DNA of 64,000 bases, from positions 49,752 through 113,751 of the forward strand of contig DATJZG010000170.1 of assembly GCA_035499295.1 (NCBI GenBank). Direction: 5' to 3'. The position numbers and the translations under genes were made by a program. The stretch is from DATJZG01 sp035499295. GTDB taxonomy: Bacteria > Myxococcota > Myxococcia > Myxococcales > Anaeromyxobacteraceae. The notes under the pieces were generated by a model, which saw only the letters and a program-made list of their open reading frames with translations, had not been told where the DNA came from and did not search any database. Shown here one piece after another: positions 43,789 to 50,368 of the stretch; position 1 is the first letter of the stretch, and the number at the start of each line of letters is the position of its first letter.

Positions 43789-44685
43789 CTGGAACACCTC
43801 GCGCCGCCAGGGAGACCCGCGCACGTCCTCGTCGCCGGCGCCGGCTGGCTCGGCTCCGCCGTGGCGCGCGCGCTCCTCGCCCGGGGGGACCGGGTCACGG
43901 CGGTGCGCCGGGACCCGGCGAAGCTGGCGCCGCTCGTCCTGGCCGGGGCCGTGGCGCTCCCCCTCGACCTCTCGGAGCCGGGGTCGTCGGGAAGGATTCC
44001 AGGAGGGCCCGAGGCCATCGTTGCCTGCCAGGCGGGCGCGGAAGGATTGGAGGGGTACCGGAGGGCCTACCTCGACGCCAACCGCACCTTGCTCGAGGCG
44101 GCAGGGCGCCTCGGGGTCCGAGCGTTCGTCTACACCGGCTCGACCGGAGTGTTCGGGCAGCGAGACGAAGGCTGGGTCGACGAGTCGACGCCCCCGGCTC
44201 CGGCCGGTCCCGCGGCCCGGGTCCTCGTCGAGGCGGAGGAGCGGGTGCGGGAGGGCGAGGGCGTGCGCGGAAGCGTCCTGCGCCTCTCCGGCATCTACGG
44301 CCCCGGGCGCAGCTGGCTCGTCGATCGGGTACGGGCCGGGGCCCTGGCGCTCGGGCCCGGAGACGAGGCCTTCATGAACTTCTGTCACCTCGAGGACGCG
44401 GTGGCGGCCGTGCTGGCGGTCCTCGACCGGGGAAGGCCGGGGGCGGTCTACCACGCGAGCGACGGGGTCCCGACCCGGAGGCGCGAGGTGGTGCGCTGGC
44501 TCGCGGCCGCGCTCGGCGTCCCGGTGCCCGAGGTCGCTTTCGCCCCGAGCGCCGAGGGGCCGAACCGCCGCATCTCGGCGGTCCGCACCCGCCGGGAGCT
44601 CGGGCTCGAGCTCGCCTACCCCTCCTTCCGGGAAGGGGTGCGCTCCGAGCTCGGGCGCCCGCAGGGCGCCGGGGGCGAGGGGTGA
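43789..44685 (+). CDS. NAD-dependent epimerase/dehydratase-family (SDR) protein, start uncertain
   Basis: An extended SDR with a near-N-terminal Rossmann motif VLVAGAGWLGSAVARALLA, YTGSTGVFGQ (active-site Thr/Ser region), RLSGIYGPGRSW, FMNFCHLEDAVAAVLAVLD, and a C-terminal YPSFREGVRSEL. It resembles the YeeZ/GsdA-like nucleoside-diphosphate-sugar epimerase group; the usual YxxxK is not obvious, so it may be an atypical or binding-only member. No ATG/GTG/TTG lies in frame between the implausible TTG at 43633 (inside the divergent antiporter start) and GTG 43861, which would delete the dinucleotide-binding motif. I mark the CTG at 43789 as the most reasonable start. Its stop overlaps the next gene. 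Confidence 0.75.
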   Translation: MEHLAPPGRPAHVLVAGAGWLGSAVARALLARGDRVTAVRRDPAKLAPLVLAGAVALPLDLSEPGSSGRIPGGPEAIVACQAGAEGLEGYRRAYLDANRTLLEAAGRLGVRAFVYTGSTGVFGQRDEGWVDESTPPAPAGPAARVLVEAEERVREGEGVRGSVLRLSGIYGPGRSWLVDRVRAGALALGPGDEAFMNFCHLEDAVAAVLAVLDRGRPGAVYHASDGVPTRRREVVRWLAAALGVPVPEVAFAPSAEGPNRRISAVRTRRELGLELAYPSFREGVRSELGRPQGAGGEG

Positions 44686-44960
44686 GCCCTCGCCCGCTCG
44701 CCGCCGCGAAGGGCGCGCTCTCCTTCCTGCGGGTGTCCGTCCTCGGGCTCCTGGGAATGGCGGCGGGGTTCCTGGTGCTCGCGTTCTTGCTCGCCTCCAT
44801 CGCGGAGCGCCACGACGTCTGCGCCTGCCGGGACGGGAGCCACCTCTCGGGCTGGGCCTGGGGGCTCCGGTCCCCGGCGCGCCACTGCGCGGCGCTCTGC
44901 GAGGGTCGCGGCGGCGGGGAGGCCCTGCCGCCGCGCCTCAAGCCGCCCGGCTCCCGCTGA
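44682..44960 (+). CDS. Small single-pass membrane protein with Cys-rich tail
   Basis: A 92-residue protein of unknown function starting with GTG in a GTGA overlap with the epimerase stop. One strong helix (about 19-41, VLGLLGMAAGFLVLAFLLAS) is followed by an extracytoplasmic-looking tail with four Cys (DVCACRDG and HCAALCEG) that could form two disulfides or bind a metal, and a Pro-rich end. Translational coupling suggests a joint role with the epimerase, but nothing more can be said. Confidence 0.6.
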   Translation: MSPRPLAAAKGALSFLRVSVLGLLGMAAGFLVLAFLLASIAERHDVCACRDGSHLSGWAWGLRSPARHCAALCEGRGGGEALPPRLKPPGSR

Positions 44961-44974
44961 GAGCCACCGAGCCG

Positions 44975-45889
44975 TCAGGCGCGCGCCCGCGACTCCGAGG
45001 CGCCGCCCTGGCCGAAGACGCGCCTCAGCCCGCGCAGGAAGACCGGCATGAGGGCCGCCTGGGTGGCGCCCGCGCACAGGTCGATGACGTAGTGGAGCGA
45101 GAGGTAGACGGTCGCGAAGATGATGCCCGCCGCGGCGAGGAGGAGGGGGATGCGGACGCTCCAGCGGGGGAAGAGGCGCCAGCCGAAGCCCAGGAAGACG
45201 AGGGAGAGCGCGGTGTGGCCGCTCGGGAAGGCGTCGAGCTGGTTCACCTCGGCGGCGCGCAGGAAGTCGCGCACCCGGACGCTCACCGCTCCGCCGCCGA
45301 GCACCTGGACCTCGAGCTCCTGGGGCACCCGGGGACCGCTCGTCGGGAAGAGGAAGTAGCCGACGTAGGAGAGGAGGAGGGTGGCGATGAGCGCGAAGGC
45401 GAGGTCGTCGAAGTCGCGCCACCGCCCCTGGACCCAGAGCGCGACGCACATTCCGAAGGGGATGAAGTAGTAGCTCACGTAGGCGAAGGAGGCGACGTCC
45501 GAGAGCCAGGCGGGCCTCCCGAGCGCGTGGTGCCAGGCGGGGACGAGCGCGCCGAACACCCGGGCGTCGATGCTCGCCATGGTGGCGTCCCAGCGCGCCG
45601 GGTTGAGGGCGCCGATGAGCGGCCCGGCCACGTTGAAGAGGGTCACCACGACCGGCAAGGGCAAGAAGGAGTGGGCGACGCGCCCCAGCTCGGAGCGCGC
45701 GGCCCAGCGATCGGTGGCGAGGAAGGCGGAGGCGAGGGCGGCGAGCGTCACGAGCGTCGCGAGGGGGGCCGGGTGGGCGAGCGCCGCCACCGCCACCAGG
45801 AAGGCGATGAACGAGAGCATCATGCGGTCGATGGGGGCGAGCCGAGCGAGCGGTTGCCGCGCCGTCAAACCCATTTCGGCGGTCTCCAT
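44975..45889 (-). CDS. PAP2-superfamily membrane phosphatase/phosphotransferase
   Basis: A 304-residue polytopic protein with about six helices. The PAP2 catalytic motifs are PSGHTAL at 222-228 and SLHYVIDLCAG at 264-274 (His266 and Asp270); the first Lys/Arg-rich motif is unclear. The GNPARWD-type region near 95-103 and the FPTSGPRVP loop before the PSGH motif match the inositol-phosphoceramide synthase-like (PAP2_3) branch. Substrate unknown, presumably a lipid phosphate. A minus-strand TACTAT hexamer at 45924-45929 may be its -10 box. Confidence 0.88.
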   Translation of the reverse strand: METAEMGLTARQPLARLAPIDRMMLSFIAFLVAVAALAHPAPLATLVTLAALASAFLATDRWAARSELGRVAHSFLPLPVVVTLFNVAGPLIGALNPARWDATMASIDARVFGALVPAWHHALGRPAWLSDVASFAYVSYYFIPFGMCVALWVQGRWRDFDDLAFALIATLLLSYVGYFLFPTSGPRVPQELEVQVLGGGAVSVRVRDFLRAAEVNQLDAFPSGHTALSLVFLGFGWRLFPRWSVRIPLLLAAAGIIFATVYLSLHYVIDLCAGATQAALMPVFLRGLRRVFGQGGASESRARA

Positions 45890-46163
45890 GTGCGTGCGCG
45901 TCCTCCACCCTGGGAGGGGCGGGATAGTAGTCGAAGGAGGCCCCGGCCGGCCACCTAGATCCCGTGACAGTTTCGGCCCGCGCCCGGGTCTTCGGCGCGC
46001 GCGACGCCTTCTTGGAGGCGGCCCCGGTGCCCTCCGTTGCCGCCTTGCGGGCCCCGGGCGCTCCCTCCGCGGCCGGTGTGGGCGCAGTTCCCATTCGTGA
46101 CGGGTCGCGCGGGGTGCCCTATGCTCGGAGCCACCCTTGGGCCATCACCATGGGAGAGAGACC

Positions 46164-46655
46164 ATGCGAATCGTGAAGCTCGTGACCCTGGGAGCGCTCC
46201 TCCTCGCGAGCCCCGTCGCCGCCCGCGCCGGGGTCGCCGACATCTTCTTCGACGCCTCGGTCGGGGTGCCCTGGAGGACGAGCCCCGACGTCTCCCGGAT
46301 GCCGACGAACATCATGCTCACGCCGGGGGTGCTCCTCATCAACTGGGTCTCGGCCGAGTTCGGCGTGGTGGCCGGGGTGGCCCAGTTCGGGCAGCCCGCG
46401 CGCGTGGCGATCCGCCCCATGGTCGGTCTCTACCCGCCCGTCCTTCCGCTCTACGCGAAGCTCGTCGTCGACATCGACAACCTGAACCTCGCCGGGGGGC
46501 TCCCCGTCATCACCACCGTGGGAGGCGCGCTCGGCCTCCAGTTCCACGCCGGCCCGATCCGCCTCTTCCTCGAGGGGGACTACCTCCCCGAGAAGGTGAG
46601 CGGCCAGAATCTCAACATCGTCGAGGCGCGAGCCGGCCTCGGATACAAGTTCTAG
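46164..46655 (+). CDS. Secreted beta-barrel-like protein of unknown function
   Basis: A 163-residue protein with a clear signal peptide (MRIVKLVTLGALLLASPVAARA, cut after ARA). The rest alternates polar and hydrophobic residues in short strands (FDASVGVPWR, LYPPVLPLYAKLVVDID, GLQFHAGPIRLFLEGDY) and ends in Phe (EARAGLGYKF), the usual last residue of outer-membrane barrels. Likely an eight-stranded-type small outer-membrane protein. ATG at 46164 follows GGGAGAGAG. Monocistronic, with a perfect palindrome right after the stop. Confidence 0.75.
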   Translation: MRIVKLVTLGALLLASPVAARAGVADIFFDASVGVPWRTSPDVSRMPTNIMLTPGVLLINWVSAEFGVVAGVAQFGQPARVAIRPMVGLYPPVLPLYAKLVVDIDNLNLAGGLPVITTVGGALGLQFHAGPIRLFLEGDYLPEKVSGQNLNIVEARAGLGYKF

Positions 46656-46670
46656 GCGGCGGCCGCCGCC
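46655..46670 (+). terminator. Perfect 16-bp palindrome at the end of the barrel-protein gene
   Basis: GGCGGCGGCCGCCGCC begins on the last base of the TAG stop codon. Fully self-complementary, no T tract. It may cap the transcript. Confidence 0.35.
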
Positions 46671-46748
46671 CGGGAAGGGCGGGGAAGAGTCGCCCGGCCC
46701 GTTCCGTCAGGCCCCAATGGGGTGTCACAAATCGATTCCGTTGAACTG

Positions 46749-46766
46749 AACCGACAAAACCGACAA
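46749..46766 (+). promoter_or_regulatory. Tandem 9-bp direct repeat (AACCGACAA twice) before the CarH-like gene
   Basis: Two exact, contiguous AACCGACAA copies end 12 bases before the GTG start of the B12-domain regulator, in a patch that is AT-rich compared with its flanks. CarH-type regulators bind tandem direct repeats as tetramers and often regulate themselves, so an autoregulatory operator is a reasonable guess. Confidence 0.5.
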
Positions 46767-46777
46767 GGCCAGCGCGC

Positions 46778-47593
46778 GTGGTGGAGAAGCTGCTCACGAG
46801 TGCCGAGGTGGCGCGCCTGCTCGGCGTGACCGCCGGGTCGGTGAAGCGCTGGGCCGACCTGGGGCTCCTGCGCTGCGCGAGGACGGCGGGGCGCCATCGA
46901 AGGTTCTCCGCCGAGGAGGTGGACCGCTTCGCCAGGGAACGGGGCGGCTCGCTCGCCCGGCCCTCGCGCTGGCTCGATCGCCTGCTCTCGGGCTGCGACG
47001 CCCACCAGCTCCTCTCCGACCTCTACTCGGAGCGGGCGCACCTCGGCAGCTGGTGGCACGTCGCGGAGGCGCTCGTCCCGGTCCTGGGCGAGATCGGCGA
47101 GCGCTGGGTCGACGGTACCCTCTCCATCCTCGAGGAGCACGTGGCGTCGGAGCGGCTCACGCGCGCGCTCGCCCAGCTCGCCGATCAGCTGCCGGGGCGC
47201 TCGGGCGCGCCGCGGATGCTCTTGGCGACGGCGGAGGGGGAGGAGCACACTCTCGGCCTCTCCCTGGTGGAGCTCGTGGTCCGCGAGTGGGGATGGCCGG
47301 TGGTCTGGGCTGGCCGCCGCACCCCGCTCGCGGAGATCGTGGCCCACGTCGCCGGCGGAGGCGTCGACGCGCTGGCGGTGTCGGCGAGCGAGGTCTGCGA
47401 CCCGGGGGACCTGCTCGCCCAGACCGAGCGGCTCGGCGCCATTTGCCGCGCCGGTGACGTGCAGCTGCTCCTCGGCGGCGCCGGCCACTGGCCGGACTGG
47501 ATCCCCTACGGGGCGCGGGTGCACACGCTCGAGGAGCTGCGCGGGTGGCTGAAGCTCGTGGAGTCGGCGCGCAGTTCGGAGATGGAGCAGTGA
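46778..47593 (+). CDS. CarH/LitR-like MerR-type regulator with cobalamin-binding domain
   Basis: A 271-residue transcription factor. Residues 5-55 are a MerR winged helix (TSAEVARLLGVTAGSVKRW, GRHRRFSAEEVDRF). Residues about 65-140 match the helical B12-binding cap, with the W-x9-EH motif of light-sensing CarH proteins (W110, E120-H121). Residues 145-260 are a Rossmann B12 domain with ExHxxG as E155-EHTLG, His157 being the predicted lower cobalt ligand, then SAS (202-204) and LLGGAG. It may therefore bind adenosylcobalamin and respond to light. Starts at GTG 46778 (or the next codon, also GTG). No carotenoid or photolyase gene is adjacent, so targets are unknown. Confidence 0.88.
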   Translation: MVEKLLTSAEVARLLGVTAGSVKRWADLGLLRCARTAGRHRRFSAEEVDRFARERGGSLARPSRWLDRLLSGCDAHQLLSDLYSERAHLGSWWHVAEALVPVLGEIGERWVDGTLSILEEHVASERLTRALAQLADQLPGRSGAPRMLLATAEGEEHTLGLSLVELVVREWGWPVVWAGRRTPLAEIVAHVAGGGVDALAVSASEVCDPGDLLAQTERLGAICRAGDVQLLLGGAGHWPDWIPYGARVHTLEELRGWLKLVESARSSEMEQ

Positions 47594-47639
47594 GGCCCGG
47601 CGCCGCCGGCGGGCGGGGCTCTGCGCCCAGGAGGGCGCG

Positions 47640-48233
47640 GTGAACCGTTTCGACCTCGCCTACGCGGGAGAGCCTCCCTGGGACATCGGCCGCCCCCAGC
47701 CGTCCGTGGTGCGGCTCGCGGAGGCCGGCTTCCTCGGCGGCGCCGTGCTCGACGCCGGGTGCGGCACGGGGGAAAACTCCCTCTACCTCGCCGCCCGCGG
47801 GATGGCGGTGGTGGGGTTCGACTTCGTGCTCGCGGCCGTGGAGCGCGCCCGGGCGAAGGCGAAGGAGCGAGGCGCGGCGGTGGAGTTCCTGGCCATGGAC
47901 GCTCTCCGGCTCGGAGAGTGGGGACGCACGTTCGACGCCGCGCTCGACTGCGGCCTCTTCCACACCTTCACCGACGGGGAACGGCCGCGCTACGTGGCCG
48001 GCCTCCGGGCGGTGCTCAGGGCGGGAGCTGCCCTCCACCTGCTCTGCTTCAGCGAGGAGGAGCTTTCCGAGGGCGGGCCGAGGCGGGTGACCCAGGCGGA
48101 GATCCGGGAGGCCTTCGGCGAGGGCTTCCGCATCGAGTGGATCCGCCCGGAGCGGTTCGAGTCACGCCTCCACCCGGGCGGCGCGCGTGCCTGGTCGCTG
48201 CGCGCGGTGCGCGAGCCCGCTGCCGGCGGCTGA
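47640..48233 (+). CDS. Class I SAM-dependent methyltransferase
   Basis: A 197-residue methyltransferase. Motif I is VLDAGCGTGENSLYLAARG near 36-54, followed by VVGFDFVLAAVERA with an acidic residue in strand 2. FDAALDCGLFHTF and HLLCFSEEE resemble the thiopurine-methyltransferase/small-molecule group; PPWDIGRPQPSVVRL at the N-terminus is also typical. Substrate unknown. GTG start, 46 bases after the CarH-like gene, possibly cotranscribed with it. Confidence 0.88.
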   Translation: MNRFDLAYAGEPPWDIGRPQPSVVRLAEAGFLGGAVLDAGCGTGENSLYLAARGMAVVGFDFVLAAVERARAKAKERGAAVEFLAMDALRLGEWGRTFDAALDCGLFHTFTDGERPRYVAGLRAVLRAGAALHLLCFSEEELSEGGPRRVTQAEIREAFGEGFRIEWIRPERFESRLHPGGARAWSLRAVREPAAGG

Positions 48234-48271
48234 CGCCCGGCGGCCTCGCCGCCTGCCGATCCGGGGCCCGG

Positions 48272-48538
48272 TCAGGCGCCGGCCTCTCCGCGCAGGATGG
48301 GATCGAGGCGGCCCTCCCGGTCGAGCGCGTCGATCTCCGAGAACCCGCCCAGGGAACGGCCGTCCACGAAGATCTGGGGAACGGTCTTCTGCCCCGTCAC
48401 CTCCACCAACCAGTTGCGGAGCTCGTCCTTGCCCTCGGCGTCCACCTCGGTGTAGGCGACCCCCTTCCGGTCGAGGAGGGACTTCGCCCGAACGCAGAAC
48501 GGGCAGTACTTCTTGGTGTAGATCTCGACCTTGGGCAT
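48272..48538 (-). CDS. grxC: Glutaredoxin 3
   Basis: An 88-residue dithiol glutaredoxin with active site C12-PF-C15 (YTKKYCPFCVRAK), the cis-Pro segment KTVPQIFVDG, and the GGFSEIDAL glutathione-binding motif. It reduces protein disulfides or glutathionylated proteins. It diverges from the pseudouridine synthase gene; the two start codons are only 12 bases apart, so each promoter must lie inside the other gene or the leaders must be absent. Confidence 0.94.
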   Translation of the reverse strand: MPKVEIYTKKYCPFCVRAKSLLDRKGVAYTEVDAEGKDELRNWLVEVTGQKTVPQIFVDGRSLGGFSEIDALDREGRLDPILRGEAGA

Positions 48539-48550
48539 GGAGGGATCCTA

Positions 48551-49468
48551 ATGCGCCGGAGCCCCGCAGTCAGCGCCACCCCGCGCATCGTGGCGGTGCC
48601 GCGCGAGTCGGCGGGCGAGCGGCTCGACCGCTTCCTCGCCCGGGCGCTGGCCTTGAGCCCGGGGCGCGCCCGGAACCTCGCCGCGGCTGGCCGGGCGCGC
48701 ATCCGGGGCCGGGTGTGCTCGCCCCTTCGCCGGCTCTCGGGCGGCGAGGAGATCGAGGTTCGCCTCCCGCCGCCCCGCTCGGCGCCGCGAGCGGCCGGGG
48801 AGCCCACCCTCTCCGTCCTCTACGACGACCGGGACGTGCTCGTGGTGGACAAGCCCGCCGGCCTCGCGGTCGAGCCCGGCGCCGCGGGCGCCCCCTCGGC
48901 GGTGGGGGCGGCGAGCCACCTCGGGCGATTCGACGTGGAAGGGCGGACGCTCCCCGGCCTCCCGCACCGCCTCGACCGGGACACGACGGGCTGCCTCCTC
49001 CTCGCCCGGACCGACGAGGCCCTCCGAGCGGTGAAGCGCGCGTTCGAGGAGGGGAGGGTCGAGAAGGAGTACCTCGCGGTGGTGGCGGGCGCGCCGCCCG
49101 CGACTGGAGCGCTCGACACCCCCTACGGGCGAGCGCCTTGGGACGCGCGCCGCTATTCGAGCCGCGTGGAGTCGCCGCGGCGCGCGCGCCTCTCGTTCCG
49201 CCTGGAGCGGCTCCTCGCCGGGGCGGCGCTCCTGCGGGTGCGCCTCGAGACCGGTCGAACCCACCAGATTCGGGTGCAGCTCGCCGACGCCGGCTTCCCG
49301 GTGCTCGGGGACCGGGTCTACGGGGTCCCCTCGCCCCTCGTCTCGCGCCAGGCCCTGCACGCCTCGCGCCTCTCCTTTCCGCGCCCCGCGGACGGCGCCC
49401 TCGTGTCCGTCGAGGCGCCGCTGCCCCCGGACCTGGAGGGGCTCCTCCGCGCGCTCGCGCGGGGATGA
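48551..49468 (+). CDS. RluA-family 23S rRNA/tRNA pseudouridine synthase
   Basis: A 305-residue RNA-modifying enzyme. An S4-like RNA-binding domain spans about 15-80 (ERLDRFLARALALSPGRARN). The catalytic domain includes LVVDKPAGLAVEPG, the active-site Asp in HRLDRDTTGCLLLAR near 139, KRAFEEGRVEKEYLAVV, and LETGRTHQIRVQLADAGFPV. Exact target site cannot be assigned; RluD or RluC is the nearest type. ATG at 48551 follows GGAGGGA. Convergent with the lipoprotein gene three bases further on. Confidence 0.92.
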   Translation: MRRSPAVSATPRIVAVPRESAGERLDRFLARALALSPGRARNLAAAGRARIRGRVCSPLRRLSGGEEIEVRLPPPRSAPRAAGEPTLSVLYDDRDVLVVDKPAGLAVEPGAAGAPSAVGAASHLGRFDVEGRTLPGLPHRLDRDTTGCLLLARTDEALRAVKRAFEEGRVEKEYLAVVAGAPPATGALDTPYGRAPWDARRYSSRVESPRRARLSFRLERLLAGAALLRVRLETGRTHQIRVQLADAGFPVLGDRVYGVPSPLVSRQALHASRLSFPRPADGALVSVEAPLPPDLEGLLRALARG

Positions 49469-49471
49469 GCG

Positions 49472-50368
49472 CTACGGCGCGATCGCGACCGCGACCGGAC
49501 CCACCACCGCCTGGCCGCCGCGGAGGTCGAGGGCGACCACGTAGACCTCGAGCGTCCCCGCCTCGAGGTCGGCCGGGGTGAAGCTCGTGCCCTGCAGGGC
49601 GACGGTGTTGTCGAGGCCGGTCGCGAGGTCGGAGGCGAAGCGGCCGGCGGTGGCGTAGAAATCGACGGTGATGGTCTCCACCTGGGGCCTCCCATCCGCG
49701 TCGAGGTAGGTGTCGACGCTCGCGGGGTCGATGGCCACGTGGACGTCTACGCTCCCGCCGTTCGGGAGGACGGGCGGCGGGACCGGGGAGGCGGGCGCCG
49801 GAAATACCGTCACCCCGCCGATTTCCACCGCCTGGAATGCGGGGGGCCGGTTCGGGGTCACCCCGGGGGGAAGGGGGCCGAGGTAGAGCGGCAGCTGCAG
49901 GACGGCCACGCGCGTCTCGGTGCCGGAAGCCGTCACCGAGGAGACCGTGTAGGTGAAGGTCGTCTCGACCGGCGAGGAGAGGCCTGCCGCGGGGAGCCCC
50001 GGGGCTCCGCTCTCGGCCGGGTAGCAGCTCTCGAGGTCGGCGGCGGTGGCGACGACCGAGCCGTCGGGGTTCGGCGAGGGAAGCGCGCAGGCGGGCACCG
50101 CGCAGGCGTAGGCCGCGATGGAGCCCGCGCTCACCGGGCAGAAGCTCCACGATTGCTGATCGGTGAGGAGGCTCCCCGCCGGGTAGACGACGGGGGTGAG
50201 CGCGATCGTGGGCGGCGGCTCCGAGGGGTCGAGGACGATCTGGAGCGGGGTAGCCAGGATGGCGAGCACGCGCAGGTTGTCGAGGTAGGAGGGAGGCAGC
50301 AGGTTGCCGCTGCAGGCCACCAGGGACGAGAGCGCAAAGGCGCAGGGGAGCGCGCGCGAGAAGCGCAT
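49472..50368 (-). CDS. Outer-membrane lipoprotein of unknown function, part of a TonB cassette
   Basis: A 298-residue protein with a lipoprotein signal peptide; the lipobox is LVAC with Cys19 (SSLVACSGNLLPP). The mature part is Pro/Ser/Thr/Val-rich, beta-like, with Cys pairs near 77-103 and an FTYTVSSVTASGTETRV stretch suggesting Ig-like folds. No known domain identified. Its ATG overlaps the TGA of the TonB-dependent receptor gene, so it is probably a surface partner of that receptor (a SusD-like position but not SusD-like in sequence). Confidence 0.75.
   Translation of the reverse strand: MRFSRALPCAFALSSLVACSGNLLPPSYLDNLRVLAILATPLQIVLDPSEPPPTIALTPVVYPAGSLLTDQQSWSFCPVSAGSIAAYACAVPACALPSPNPDGSVVATAADLESCYPAESGAPGLPAAGLSSPVETTFTYTVSSVTASGTETRVAVLQLPLYLGPLPPGVTPNRPPAFQAVEIGGVTVFPAPASPVPPPVLPNGGSVDVHVAIDPASVDTYLDADGRPQVETITVDFYATAGRFASDLATGLDNTVALQGTSFTPADLEAGTLEVYVVALDLRGGQAVVGPVAVAIAP

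Noticed and set aside
43633..44685. TTG start at 43633 for the epimerase
   Set aside because: It lies inside the divergent antiporter start region, has no ribosome site, and yields about 50 residues of shadow-like Arg/Pro sequence before the Rossmann motif.
46749..46766. CRISPR-like repeat
   Set aside because: Only two contiguous 9-bp copies with no spacers and no cas genes; better read as an operator.
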